DNA of 37,490 nt from Pirellulales bacterium (GCA_016934075.1 JAFGTN010000664.1:1-37490); one strand, 5' to 3'. Shown: positions 26,278-36,815, counted from the first letter of the stretch. Made by a program: numbers and translations. The notes: generated from the letters alone by a model not told the origin.

Positions 26278-26450
26278 TCATTTTTCGCCAATCACTATCC
26301 AGACCGGCGCCGACCACAACAGATTCCCGTCGGCCTGTGTAATCTTCACAAAATAATAGTGCTTCCCCGGTTTCGGTGATATGAGTGGATATCCAAGAAC
26401 AAGACTATTTGGTGTGTCAAAGTTTCTTAGAGAACCTTCGCTGTCCCCAC
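26278..26450 (-). pseudogene. Remnant of the C-terminus of an unrelated secreted protein
   Basis: Minus-strand frame without start: ...GSLRNFDTPNSLVLGYPLISPKPGKHYYFVKITQADGNLLWSAPVWIVIGEK*; stop at 26278-26280; 5' boundary uncertain, overlapping the fucosidase 3' end in another frame. Confidence 0.45.
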
Positions 26451-27800
26451 TATTTCGAGGACCACGACGGTGTCGACAGGATCGGCGGGCTCAAGTGGAA
26501 CGGCAATGGAAACAATACCATTACTATATGATACCACCAGGGACTTTTGAGATTTGTCGGCCAATAGATAAGCCTTTGTAACTTTGTTGGAAAGGCCGGG
26601 AACTTCCAGTTTACCGTCCTTGGGCCAATCGAAGACATGCAAGTAGAGCCTGCCAGGTTTTTTTGTGGCTCGACCCCACGGTAGTTTTTCGAACGGGTTT
26701 GCAGTTGTGCCATAAATACTCTCCGAGTTGACATCCATCCAGTGGCCAATTTCTTCAAGCCGCTTCACGCTTGCTGTCGGAATAAGTCCTTCGGACGTGG
26801 GTCCGACGTTCAGAAGGAAATTTCCGCCCTTGCTGACGGTATCCACAAGTTTTCGAATCAGATTGGCTGTAGTCTTCCAGTTATGATCGTGCTTTTTGAA
26901 GCCCCAGGTGTCATTCATTGTCATGCAGGTTTCCCAGTCGAAACCGGATATACCCGTGGTGGGAATTTCCTGTTCGGGCGTGCCGAAGTCACCCGCGAAC
27001 TCTCGTGTGTCATCTACATTTTTTCTCCGCTCGGCGCGTGTAATTTGCCGTCCGCGTCCGATGCGATCGTTGAGGATCAGATCCGGTTGTATACGTCGCA
27101 GATCAGCTTCGAGATCGCGACCATACTCTTCTTTCCACTGCGGAATCCACTCGCCGTCGAACCACATCACTCCGATACGACCGTAGTTATTCAACAATTC
27201 TCGCAATTGGGATTTCATGAATGTACAGTAGCTGTAAAAGTCTTGGCCCTTTGCCTCATGGTGATGCCAGTCCAGAATCGAGTAGTACCAGCAAATATGC
27301 AGTCCCTCTCTGCGACAGGCATCGGCCAACGGCTTGAGCAAATCGCGACCGTGTGGTGTTCCCATAACATCATAGTCCGTGAATTTGCTGTCAAAGAGAC
27401 AAAAACCTTCGTGATGTTTGCTGGTGATAACTATATACTTGGCGCCCGCTCGTTTTGCCAGAGAAGCCCACTGCAAGGCATCATATTTTATTGGATTAAA
27501 ATTTTTCTGCAGCTTGGCATATTCTGCCTGGGATATTTTTGCCGTTTTTTGAATGAACGAGCTGTAGCCAGGCACACGTTCGCCGTTCCACTCACCTGCA
27601 GGAATGGAGTACAAGCCCCAGTGAATAAAGATGCCGAACTTGGCGTCGCGCCACCACCTCATGCGTTCGTCAATTTGTTGATTGGTCTCGCCGGGCAAAG
27701 CGGCCGTTGCCGAGTGGGAGACGGCTGACGTCAAAATCAAAAACAAAACACCGAGAAACACAATCGCATAAAAAAGGCCGTTATGTTTTGAAACAGACAT
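26427..27800 (-). CDS. Alpha-L-fucosidase (GH29), secreted
   Basis: WWRDAKFGIFIHWGLYSIPAGEWNG; YIVITSKHHEGFCLFDSKFTDYDVM; nucleophile motif GVMWFDGEW. Start at 27800 (MSVSKHNG) gives a signal peptide. Confidence 0.92.
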   Translation of the reverse strand: MSVSKHNGLFYAIVFLGVLFLILTSAVSHSATAALPGETNQQIDERMRWWRDAKFGIFIHWGLYSIPAGEWNGERVPGYSSFIQKTAKISQAEYAKLQKNFNPIKYDALQWASLAKRAGAKYIVITSKHHEGFCLFDSKFTDYDVMGTPHGRDLLKPLADACRREGLHICWYYSILDWHHHEAKGQDFYSYCTFMKSQLRELLNNYGRIGVMWFDGEWIPQWKEEYGRDLEADLRRIQPDLILNDRIGRGRQITRAERRKNVDDTREFAGDFGTPEQEIPTTGISGFDWETCMTMNDTWGFKKHDHNWKTTANLIRKLVDTVSKGGNFLLNVGPTSEGLIPTASVKRLEEIGHWMDVNSESIYGTTANPFEKLPWGRATKKPGRLYLHVFDWPKDGKLEVPGLSNKVTKAYLLADKSQKSLVVSYSNGIVSIAVPLEPADPVDTVVVLEIVGTAKVL

Positions 27801-27905
27801 TTCGTTATATCTCCTGCAAGCCAAGTTTTGTGATGAATCCTCAAGGGTGTTATAAATCATGCTTTCTTTCCGACACAACGGTTAGCCCCGCAAATGCGAA
27901 AAGTC

Positions 27906-28808
27906 TCAATTGACGGGAAAATTCCTCAATGGCCGTAGTCGATGTTGATCTTGGGGAATGAGAATGGCAACCAAACGCCCGTCGGGGGCGATGCCCGCAA
28001 ATTCCAGACGCTTTGTGGTTTGCGATTTGCACAAGACGCTCGCATTTATTGGCATGGGAATTGTGCGGCCGTGGCCGACCTCGATAACATCTTGGGGCTC
28101 GAGTTTGACTTTAGGCAACATTTCCACGCCAGTTACAGGCGGTAAGAGGCAGCGTGATAGATCCTGTTGTTCAAGATCGTTTAGATCTATTGAATCTTCG
28201 AGTATGAATCGACCAATGGCCGTTCTCGTCAGTGCGGACATCACGGCCGCCGTACCCAGCGATTCGGCCAAATCTCGTCCGATAGAACGGATATATGTAC
28301 CACTACCACACTCGATATCAAGCTTCAGCACCGGGTATTCGTATGAAACGACATCGATCCTATATACGCGGACAGGACGCGCTTTGAGGTCGGGACTTTT
28401 TCCGGCGCGGGCCAGATGATACGCACGTTGTCCTTTGATTTTAATAGCCGAAAAAACCGGTGGACATTGCTGGATGAGCCCGCAGAGACCACCGGCCGCG
28501 GTCTTGATTTCTTCAAGCGTGGGGATTGGCGGGCTGGACAGTTCGACAACATTACCGTAGGTGTCTTCGGTATCGCTACGACGTCCGAGAAGAAAAGTGC
28601 CCGAATATTGTTTGGGCATTTGTTGCACGTATTCAATCAGTCTAGTAGCGGATCCGAGACACAAGACCAGTACTCCGTCGGCCAGTGGGTCGAGAGTCCC
28701 GGCATGACCGATTTTGGTTTTCCCGGCAACTCGGCCGACCAAATCGACCGCCCGGCGGGACGTTATTCCGGACGGTTTATTGAGATTGATTAGACCCAGG
28801 TATGGCAC
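27906..28808 (-). CDS. truB: tRNA pseudouridine(55) synthase TruB
   Basis: NLNKPSGITSRRAVD; KIGHAGTLDPLADGVLVLCLGSATRL catalytic-Asp motif; SGTYIRSIGRDLAESLGT. Confidence 0.95.
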   Translation of the reverse strand: MPYLGLINLNKPSGITSRRAVDLVGRVAGKTKIGHAGTLDPLADGVLVLCLGSATRLIEYVQQMPKQYSGTFLLGRRSDTEDTYGNVVELSSPPIPTLEEIKTAAGGLCGLIQQCPPVFSAIKIKGQRAYHLARAGKSPDLKARPVRVYRIDVVSYEYPVLKLDIECGSGTYIRSIGRDLAESLGTAAVMSALTRTAIGRFILEDSIDLNDLEQQDLSRCLLPPVTGVEMLPKVKLEPQDVIEVGHGRTIPMPINASVLCKSQTTKRLEFAGIAPDGRLVAILIPQDQHRLRPLRNFPVN

Positions 28809-28815
28809 GGCGATG

Positions 28816-31800
28816 TTATCTCAGGCCGATTTTCAATTTTTGATAGTTCCGTCGTTCGATGCCCACCAGGCTATCCTCCTTGAATCCCATTTTTTTTGCT
28901 TTTTCGATGGCTTTTCTGGCGGCTTCTTTTTGCCCATCCTGCAAATAAGCCTGGGCCTGATGGAAATATCGCCCCGGTGTCGGCTGTTTATTCAGTGCGA
29001 TACTCAGATCGTCTAGAGCTTTTTTCGGTTTATTTTGTGCGATAGACACCAGGGCCCTGGTGTCCAGCAGGCCTGGAATATTACCATAATCGATTATTGC
29101 TTTATCGATCATATCCCTGGCCTCGTCCAGGCTTCTTTTGTGCAAGGCCAGGAAAACCGCCAAATTGTTCATGGCCGTTGCATCATTTGGTTTTTCTTCT
29201 AGGATGTTTCGGTAAATCGACTCGGTTTCATCCTCTCTCCCCTGGAAGTCACGCAACACAGCCAAGGCGGTTTTAAGAATAATAGCATCTTGTCCTCTTG
29301 GATACTTTTCCAGCGAGTCTCGGAGTACCCGATCTATTTGCCTGAGTTGATCGGCGCTGGGTGAAGTACCTTGAAGAAAGTTGAAGCATGTTTTGGCAAC
29401 GTTCTCAGCGGAATTTTGCGGCGCATGCTTTTCCAGCAATTTCAAACCTCTATCGAGCCGTCCTTGTTTTGCTAAAAACTGCGCCATCAGCAGTTCTCGA
29501 CCGGGCTGCATATCTACGAATTTGCGGTAGACGTTTTCGGCTTCATCATCAAATCCTCGAGAAATCGCCTCCTGACCGCTATCCTTGAGAGTGTTGGCAA
29601 ATTCCGCCAGCAGATTTGCAACTTCAATCAGGTTGACAGCCTGCTTCTGTTTATCTTCTTGTGGTTTATTAAGGAAATCCTTGAGGACATTAATTGCTGT
29701 TTCGTAATGCCTTTGTTTAAATGCATGCCTTGCCATCAATTTATTGGTAACAATAGAATCCGGCTGCATTCTTTGCAGCATATCGAGATAGATACCCGCC
29801 TCATCTATTTCATTTTTTTCTATTAGTGCGTCGGTGTAAAATACAAGATGGCGTGGATCTTTTTCCTTGCCACCGAGCACGATCCGCATTAGCCTCTTGA
29901 AATCCTGCAATTTATCTTCGGAAAGGTAGAGTTTGGCAAGAGTAAATTGGATTTCGGCGTTTGGGTCGCGTTGCGCGGCCAAGAGTTCTTCCAAAGCGGG
30001 AATAGCTTTCTTGCGTTGAGCGGGCGAGAGATCGCTTGCGAGCAGAACGGCCTTTGCATACTGGTCGACTTGCGAGGCAGAATTCAGTTTGAGGTTCTCT
30101 TCGACCAGCCCCAGAGCCTCCTTACGTTTTGCCTCGCCCCCCTGACTGAAGAGAATAGTTGCATAAGATCGACGTGCCTGGGATTTTTGCTTGATGTCAG
30201 CTTGCACATCACCATCGATGATTTTTTTCAACTGCACAACGGCTTTGTCGATCTGTTTGTTTCGAATGTAAAAATCAGCGAGACGTTCCACCGCCACGGC
30301 ATCCTTGGGAGACTTTGCGACGGTTGCCATCAGTTGTTTTTCCGCTTCCTGTTTTTTCCCGATAGCCTCATAACATTGCGCAATCGCGGACGAAGACTTT
30401 TCGGGAGGCAAGTTGTCTTTCGCTTTTTGGATAGCCGCTTCGGCTTTTTCCGTCTGCGCGGTTTGGCCATAAAACTGTATCATGGCAACCCATGCATTTT
30501 CATCAGTCGGATCCAGCTCGATTGCTTTTTGAAAAGCCTGTTCTGCTTCGTCCAGATCCTTTACTGCTTCTTCATGACGCTGTTGGTTCTTTGCCTGACG
30601 ACCAACAATGGAGAGCAGTTGACCGAGCCAAACGAAGTCTCCCGCCTTATTGGAATCCTCGGCTGCTTTTCGTGCAAATACAAGTGCATCCTCGTATTTG
30701 CCGATTTGCGCCTTGATAACGCTTGTTTCAAAATCGGCGCTACCCGTAACGGAATCCTGGCGTTCACCGAGTAGTCGCAAAACCTCGTCGGCTTCCCTGA
30801 AGCGGTTGAGGCTTGCGAGGAGTTGCACGGTGCGGCGGATGAGTTGGGTGGATTGCGAACCCAAATCGATTGCCTTACGATACTTCTCCACGGCCGCCTC
30901 TGCATTACCCTGTCTATCATGGAGTGTCGCCGCAAGCACCCAGGCGGCAGCCCAATTAGGACGAATTTTCAGGGCTTTTTCCAGATGGCTTAGCGCCTTA
31001 TTCATCTCTTGCACATCGTTGTCACCGGCGGTTATATTCGAGAGAACGGCTTGCCCGTAATGCCAAAAAGCTCCCGGTTGCTTCTCATTTTCTTTTATTT
31101 CGCCGAGGATCTTTTTTATTGTTTGTATGTCATTTTTCTGTACTGCTATTTCGAAATTGACGACCTGCATTTCCTGACTTTCGGGATCATCTCTCAAAAC
31201 CGCACGAGAAAGAATCTGTACTTGCTGTTGGTCGCCTGCTCTGAGCGATAGCTTGCTTAGCTCTCTCCAAAGTCGCAAACGCGAAGACTTTGAGAAATTT
31301 TTTGTGTTACCGGCCAGGTTACGCAAATACTCGGCGGCCTTTTTGCCATAACGCGCTAAGAACATTTCTCCCTGGAGAAGGCGAATGGATACGGTATCTC
31401 CAACCATTTTATGTGCCTCGAGTAATGCTCTTTCGGTTTCGGGCCAGTCCTTCTTCCGCATAGCCACCTTGGCTAGCGCCGTCAAGGTACTTGCCTGCTC
31501 AACCGCATTTTCTCGCAAAACCAGCTCAATCTTTTTCATCTCTTCTTGAGCGGAGTCACGCGCATCGCCCGAAAGCTTAGCCAGTCGCTGTTTTTCGGCG
31601 TCGAGTTGATTCACCAGTTTTTTCCGCACATCTTCAAGAGTCTCCAAAACACCGTTTAGAACGCCTATTGCTTTTGAGTCATTGCCTTGTGAAAAATAAA
31701 CGTCGGCTTTCAAAAAAGAAACCTGCAGCGAATTCGCGTTGTCCTTCTGAAGGTGGTTGATCAATGTCTCGACCTCACTCCAATTTCGATCGTCCTTGGG

Positions 31801-33762
31801 TAGGCTGAGATTTTTCGCCAGCAACAAACGCGCAAGATCAAAAGAAATCGATTTCGGCGAATTCGGTAACCTTGTAATCAGTCGATAGTCTTCGATAGCT
31901 TCGTCTATCTGCCCCGATTTGGACTTCGTCTTTGCAATTCCGATCAGTGCCGGCAGCCAAGTGCGATCGGTAGACGCAGCCCGAAAATATGCATCTCGCT
32001 GTTTATCAAGATCACCGAGGCGACCATAGCATTCTGCAAGAAGGAAATCCAGGCTCTTTGCACGACTTGGCCAACGTTGCGCCGCTTCGTCTCGCACGGC
32101 CTCGAATCCTTCGGCAGCTTCCTGCCAGCGTCCTTCGGAATAAGCAATTCGGGCTTCCAGGTGGTCGACCGCAAACTGATCGGCTTGTGTTTCCGCGATT
32201 TTTTTACAGACTTTCTTGGCATCGTCGACCATGCCGCTGTCGATCAATAAGCATCCCAATCTCCAGAGAAGATCGGTGTTGTTACCACAAGCTTCACTTC
32301 CCTTTCGCAATACAGTAATAGCGGACTTAATGTCACCAGATTGCTGGTCGATCTCCGAAAGAACCAAATAGCCGGACGGAAATTCAGGAAACAGAGACGT
32401 GAGTGACATGGCATACCGTCTGGCATTTTTCAAGGCTTCTTTCGTGTTCACTTTCTTTAGCCAACATGTCATCCACTCCGACTGCGCCGCCAACAACAGT
32501 CCATCGCGGCAAGCTTCTATCTCGTCCTCGATTCCCTTGAGATTATCACCGAGCGCCAAAGCTGCTCTGTTCGCCTCGAGTAGGGCGTCTTGATATTCAG
32601 GCGTAACCTGCTTATTTGTGGCGGGAGGTTTTTCCGGCAGATTCTTCAGCGCGGCTTTCAGTTCTTTTGTCTGTGGCAGTGATGCCGCTTGAACGTTCGC
32701 TTCGTCGGCAATGACCGTTATTGCTTTCTGCATTCCCCCCAAGGCATCGCAAACGGCTTTGATGGTTAGCTGGACACTTTCTTCGTTTTCATTTTGGATA
32801 GCAACCATGTTCCAATAACGGGAACGTTTCAGTTTCGCCGTATAAGAAGCAGGGTTTGCATCGACCATCTCGTTCATCCAGTAGTCGGCATCGGCAGGAC
32901 GCGGCGGTTTGACTTGATGAAGGATTAATGCCATTTGCTCGTACAGGTCGGGGTCATCGGGCGAGCGAGCGATGGCTTTTTCGAACGACTTTTCGGCAGC
33001 CTTAAATTTTTCGAGATTTGCCTGACAGCGGCCGTAGATTGCCAACAATTTTGCGTCATCGAGGACCATCCAGATATCGTCGCCGAGAAAATCCAACAGT
33101 TTTTCACGATCAACCAATTCGGCATCGGCCGAGAGAAATCTGGCCAACGCCAATTGGGGTGGCTGACTCTTAGATACCGGCGGTGTAACTCGTTTCCACA
33201 GATCATAATGGTCAAAAAGTTTTGCCAATCCTTGCGCGTCGGTGGGAACGGACACAAGATATCTGATGTGTTCGATTGTGTTCCCCCAGTTTCCCCGCTC
33301 TAAAAAAAGATCCACGAGTTTAGCGCGAAGTTCAGGCTGTTCAGTTTCGGCTCGAAGTACATTTTCCAGAAGGCCGATCGCACTGTTGTGGAATGATAAG
33401 CCGTAACGAATCAAAGATCGCCGCTTGTCGCGATCCTTCTCCCCGGCAGCGGCCTTGATAAACGACTTGCCCTGGTCCGCATAAAAGAGCGAGCATTCGG
33501 CCTGCGTTTCAAAGTCTTCTTTGTTGTTGGCGATATATTGACTGTACTTTTGACCGATTTCCTTGATCTTGTCGACTTTGTCCAAAAGATCTTCCGTTTT
33601 AGAGAGATCTTCCACGCTGGAACGCGCCGATTCAAGGAAAAAAAAGGATTGACGATTCACCTGATATCGGTGCAGAAAGTACACGCCAACGCATGTAACC
33701 AACACTACCAATACTATTATGGCGAGCAACCGAACATTTAACGAAAAGCCATTGTTTTTCAT
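28816..33762 (-). CDS. Very large membrane-anchored TPR-repeat protein (1648 aa)
   Basis: N-terminal TM segment LLAIIVLVVLVTCVGVYFL; many TPR-like units (e.g. HLEKALKIRPNWAAAWVLAATLHDRQGNAEAAVEKYRKAIDLG). Confidence 0.88.
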   Translation of the reverse strand: MKNNGFSLNVRLLAIIVLVVLVTCVGVYFLHRYQVNRQSFFFLESARSSVEDLSKTEDLLDKVDKIKEIGQKYSQYIANNKEDFETQAECSLFYADQGKSFIKAAAGEKDRDKRRSLIRYGLSFHNSAIGLLENVLRAETEQPELRAKLVDLFLERGNWGNTIEHIRYLVSVPTDAQGLAKLFDHYDLWKRVTPPVSKSQPPQLALARFLSADAELVDREKLLDFLGDDIWMVLDDAKLLAIYGRCQANLEKFKAAEKSFEKAIARSPDDPDLYEQMALILHQVKPPRPADADYWMNEMVDANPASYTAKLKRSRYWNMVAIQNENEESVQLTIKAVCDALGGMQKAITVIADEANVQAASLPQTKELKAALKNLPEKPPATNKQVTPEYQDALLEANRAALALGDNLKGIEDEIEACRDGLLLAAQSEWMTCWLKKVNTKEALKNARRYAMSLTSLFPEFPSGYLVLSEIDQQSGDIKSAITVLRKGSEACGNNTDLLWRLGCLLIDSGMVDDAKKVCKKIAETQADQFAVDHLEARIAYSEGRWQEAAEGFEAVRDEAAQRWPSRAKSLDFLLAECYGRLGDLDKQRDAYFRAASTDRTWLPALIGIAKTKSKSGQIDEAIEDYRLITRLPNSPKSISFDLARLLLAKNLSLPKDDRNWSEVETLINHLQKDNANSLQVSFLKADVYFSQGNDSKAIGVLNGVLETLEDVRKKLVNQLDAEKQRLAKLSGDARDSAQEEMKKIELVLRENAVEQASTLTALAKVAMRKKDWPETERALLEAHKMVGDTVSIRLLQGEMFLARYGKKAAEYLRNLAGNTKNFSKSSRLRLWRELSKLSLRAGDQQQVQILSRAVLRDDPESQEMQVVNFEIAVQKNDIQTIKKILGEIKENEKQPGAFWHYGQAVLSNITAGDNDVQEMNKALSHLEKALKIRPNWAAAWVLAATLHDRQGNAEAAVEKYRKAIDLGSQSTQLIRRTVQLLASLNRFREADEVLRLLGERQDSVTGSADFETSVIKAQIGKYEDALVFARKAAEDSNKAGDFVWLGQLLSIVGRQAKNQQRHEEAVKDLDEAEQAFQKAIELDPTDENAWVAMIQFYGQTAQTEKAEAAIQKAKDNLPPEKSSSAIAQCYEAIGKKQEAEKQLMATVAKSPKDAVAVERLADFYIRNKQIDKAVVQLKKIIDGDVQADIKQKSQARRSYATILFSQGGEAKRKEALGLVEENLKLNSASQVDQYAKAVLLASDLSPAQRKKAIPALEELLAAQRDPNAEIQFTLAKLYLSEDKLQDFKRLMRIVLGGKEKDPRHLVFYTDALIEKNEIDEAGIYLDMLQRMQPDSIVTNKLMARHAFKQRHYETAINVLKDFLNKPQEDKQKQAVNLIEVANLLAEFANTLKDSGQEAISRGFDDEAENVYRKFVDMQPGRELLMAQFLAKQGRLDRGLKLLEKHAPQNSAENVAKTCFNFLQGTSPSADQLRQIDRVLRDSLEKYPRGQDAIILKTALAVLRDFQGREDETESIYRNILEEKPNDATAMNNLAVFLALHKRSLDEARDMIDKAIIDYGNIPGLLDTRALVSIAQNKPKKALDDLSIALNKQPTPGRYFHQAQAYLQDGQKEAARKAIEKAKKMGFKEDSLVGIERRNYQKLKIGLR

Positions 33763-34277
33763 GTATGCAACCTAAGAGCTCAAGAAGCCCGCTAGCCGAA
33801 AAAACATTCAACTAAAACGCACTGAATCTGAGAACTCGTATAAGATATAGAAACATATACACTTACAATTATTATTACACCGAAAAACTCCTTTGCCAAG
33901 CAATCCTACATTCATCATAAACGAGTATAAACTCATATAACCTACAGTGTGAATAAACGTTAGTTTGCCTTCGAAAATGATATCTTGAAGTGAAGCATCT
34001 TCCCTACCAGTGAAAACGAACCGGAATCACAGATCTTACTCCTGATATTTCCACGGAATGACTTTCCGTGAGGGTGCAAACCATCGCTCGCGGCTTGAAG
34101 TTGCAAGGTCTTTTCGTATAGTTGTTTGATAAAACAAGCAGCTCTGCAGAGGCTCGACCAAAAATCTTCATAACCAACTGCCGGATAATTGATTGGTCGT
34201 ACAATTTCGAAGAAACACAAATCCTGCCCCTACACCACCCCGTAGCGGGGAAAATGCAGTAGATCGTCTGATTTTGC

Positions 34278-34306
34278 TTGACATTATGTAAGGTTCTATT
34301 GATAGT
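34278..34306 (+). promoter_or_regulatory. Possible sigma70-type promoter (TTGACA-17-GATAGT)
   Basis: TTGACA at 34278-34283, 17-bp spacer, GATAGT at 34301-34306, upstream of the PEP-CTERM gene. Confidence 0.4.
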
Positions 34307-34423
34307 AGGGATAATACACTCGATATGTTTTGTAGTTGCGTGCCATACCTCTGATAGGTTGTTGGTAAAAAGTATCGAGGTTTAGATCTAGAATCAAAAC
34401 CGCTTTGAGATTGCGACTGAGGG

Positions 34424-35896
34424 ATGACCATGGCCGATCAACGGCGCTTCGTAAATACTTTTCTTGTTTTGGCGATACTCTTCGGCTTGAGCTTGTTCTC
34501 GCAACTCACTCCGGAATCATCAGCCAATACTTGGTACGGTATACAGGGCAGTATCAGCGACGACACATATCTTGTGGGGCAACGCTATGGCGATTGTCCA
34601 CCCGGAACCCCGGCCGATGTCGGTAGCGTTCATGTATATGTGCGTGAAAACTCCACTTCCTGGCCGGAAACCATTACTCTAGAAAGCCTCCTCGACTCCG
34701 GAAGCCTTGTACCAGGTGCTCAGTTTGGGGGCGGAGCTGTTCTGATCGACGGTGATACGGCCGTTGTGGGTGCCTATCGTAATACGGTTGACGGAAAAGC
34801 GCAGGCCGGTAACACCTTTGTTTTTACGCGCAGCGGATCGACCTGGTCAACACAAATAGTTCTGGAAAAACCCGGCGGCACGACTGCAAATGATCTTTTC
34901 GGAGCATCCGGCGACATTGACGGCGACCGTCTCCTGCTGGCGGCTCCAGGCGCGGATAGCGCCTATGTATTCAGCAGATCCGGTGATACCTGGGATTCTG
35001 GAGTGGCGTTATCGGGTGGCTCTATCCAAGATCCTTTGGGCCTGGCAATAGACGATAATCTAGTGGCTGTTGGAAATTATGGCACCAACCCTCACGTGGA
35101 TCTGTGGAAATACAATCAAAGCTCCGGACAGTGGGACTTCGATACATCTATCGCCAATCCGGGTGCTAACGATAATCTCTTGGGCACAGCCATCGATATT
35201 TCGGGGAACACAATGGTTGTTTCAGCACGCCAAGAATCTGTAGGCGGTTCTAGCGGTGCCGGTGCCGTATATGTCTTTTCTTATGACAATATAGCCGAAA
35301 ATTGGAATCTTCAGCAAACCATCGAGAATCCCTTCCCCAACACAAATGACGAGTTCGGCTACGACCTCGCCATAAACGGTGACCGCCTGGTAGTCGGTGC
35401 TCCAAGAGATGATACCGAAGAAAGCGATGCCGGCGCGGCCTACGTATATATCCGCTCCGACTCCACCTGGACACTGGACGAGACCTTCACTGCGGAAACG
35501 CCCGAGGCTGGAAAGTGGTTCGGAGAGATTGTCGACCTCTCCGAGGACGTACTTCTTGCCGGCGGTCCCGGACGGACCGCCGAGAGCGGTGATGTATTCT
35601 GGTTCGACCTGGACAGCATACCAGTCAATCCAGATGCTACTCCCGGAGATGCCAACAAAGACGGTTTTGTCAACGAACTAGATGCCACAATTTTGGCGGC
35701 CAACTGGATGAGTGGCCCGAACGCTTCCTGGTCGGACGGGGATTTCAACGATGACGGACATGTAAATGATGTCGATGCCACAATAATGGCCGTAAATTGG
35801 GGCGCTACCCCTGCCACAACGGTTCCTGAGCCGAGTATATTCACTCTACTGCTATGCATGTTTGCAGTGGGATTGTTCCAACGCCGGGCGCGCTAA
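34424..35896 (+). CDS. Secreted FG-GAP-repeat protein with dockerin-like Ca-binding region and PEP-CTERM sorting signal
   Basis: Repeated FG..VDIDGDT motifs; GDANKDGFVNELDATILAANWMSG...GDFNDDGHVNDVDATIMAVNWG; C-terminal VPEPSIFTLLLCMFAVGLFQRRAR. Start 34424 or 34430. Confidence 0.88.
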   Translation: MTMADQRRFVNTFLVLAILFGLSLFSQLTPESSANTWYGIQGSISDDTYLVGQRYGDCPPGTPADVGSVHVYVRENSTSWPETITLESLLDSGSLVPGAQFGGGAVLIDGDTAVVGAYRNTVDGKAQAGNTFVFTRSGSTWSTQIVLEKPGGTTANDLFGASGDIDGDRLLLAAPGADSAYVFSRSGDTWDSGVALSGGSIQDPLGLAIDDNLVAVGNYGTNPHVDLWKYNQSSGQWDFDTSIANPGANDNLLGTAIDISGNTMVVSARQESVGGSSGAGAVYVFSYDNIAENWNLQQTIENPFPNTNDEFGYDLAINGDRLVVGAPRDDTEESDAGAAYVYIRSDSTWTLDETFTAETPEAGKWFGEIVDLSEDVLLAGGPGRTAESGDVFWFDLDSIPVNPDATPGDANKDGFVNELDATILAANWMSGPNASWSDGDFNDDGHVNDVDATIMAVNWGATPATTVPEPSIFTLLLCMFAVGLFQRRAR

Positions 35897-36164
35897 CTCG
35901 ATAAGAAAGCTCAAAAATAGGCCTTTCTCTTTCTGGACTTGATCTACTCCAAAGTCTTTACTGACAATGCTTTACGAAGCCCCGGCGGCTTTCGATGGCT
36001 ACGTTTTTTTGCTTTTTCTTTCCAATACCATCTTATTAGTGCGAATTTTTGAGCTACCTTTTTAAGAAGTAACTCAACAACTTTCCCCATGGAGCCGTCC
36101 GAATGACGGCATTCCCTCTGGTGGAATCTACTTTTAGACCTTCGATCTACAAGGAGAGTATCCA

Positions 36165-36563
36165 GTGGCCGAATCAGAAGAAAAAACCACTAAAGAAGAA
36201 CAGGAAGCCGCAACTAGCACTCCCATGGAGCAACAAACTCCGGAAAAAGCCTCGCAGCAACCCAACCAGCCTCAACAGCGTCAGCAGATCCAGATTGACG
36301 ACACCAAAGCGAATGTCGCCTACGCCAACTTCTGCCGCGTGACAGGAACACCCGAGGAATTGATTATCGATTTCGGGCTAAATCCACAGCCTTTTGGCGT
36401 GCCCACCACCCCCATTCCGATCAACCAACGTCTGATTGTGAACTTTTACACCGCGAAGCGAATGTTGCATGCGTTGCAATTGAGCGTCCAACGTCAGGAA
36501 GCCACGTTCGGCGTCCTGGAAACCGACGTACAAAAACGAGTTGTGCCGAGAGCAACTCGCTAG
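36165..36563 (+). CDS. DUF3467 domain-containing protein
   Basis: IDDTKANVAYANFCRVTGTPEELIIDFGLNPQP...VNFYTAKRMLHALQLSVQRQEATFG; GTG start preceded by aaggag. Confidence 0.85.
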   Translation: MAESEEKTTKEEQEAATSTPMEQQTPEKASQQPNQPQQRQQIQIDDTKANVAYANFCRVTGTPEELIIDFGLNPQPFGVPTTPIPINQRLIVNFYTAKRMLHALQLSVQRQEATFGVLETDVQKRVVPRATR

Positions 36564-36689
36564 ACAACCTCATAGCCTCGGGCATAATAATGCTTCGGGA
36601 TGCACAAAAGTGCATACAATTCGGGCAGAGAACGACATTTTACCCGGAAAGTGTCCCGAGTAAAAGCTACATGCTGTGAAAACAATGAG

Positions 36690-36730
36690 ACGCGGGCCGT
36701 GCTAAACGCGCGGTCCGCGTTTCTTTTTAT
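36690..36730 (+). terminator. Rho-independent terminator downstream of the DUF3467 gene
   Basis: Stem acgcgggccg (36690-36699) / cggtccgcgt (36711-36720) with one G-U pair, followed by ttcttttta. Confidence 0.75.
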
Positions 36731-36815
36731 TGTATTTATCTCCAGTGGTTGCCATATTATTGGCGAGTAGTGATACTTACATTAGAAGATTCGGAAAATA
36801 GTATAAGGAGCGACA

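Noticed and set aside
26742-27728. 328-aa plus-strand ORF
   Set aside because: Antisense to the GH29 fucosidase.
29947-30774. 275-aa plus-strand ORF
   Set aside because: Antisense to the TPR gene; Phe/Leu-rich composition typical of antisense of Lys/Glu-rich coding sequence.
33960-34220. 86-aa minus-strand ORF in the TPR/PEP-CTERM intergenic region
   Set aside because: No signal, family or RBS; composition not convincing.
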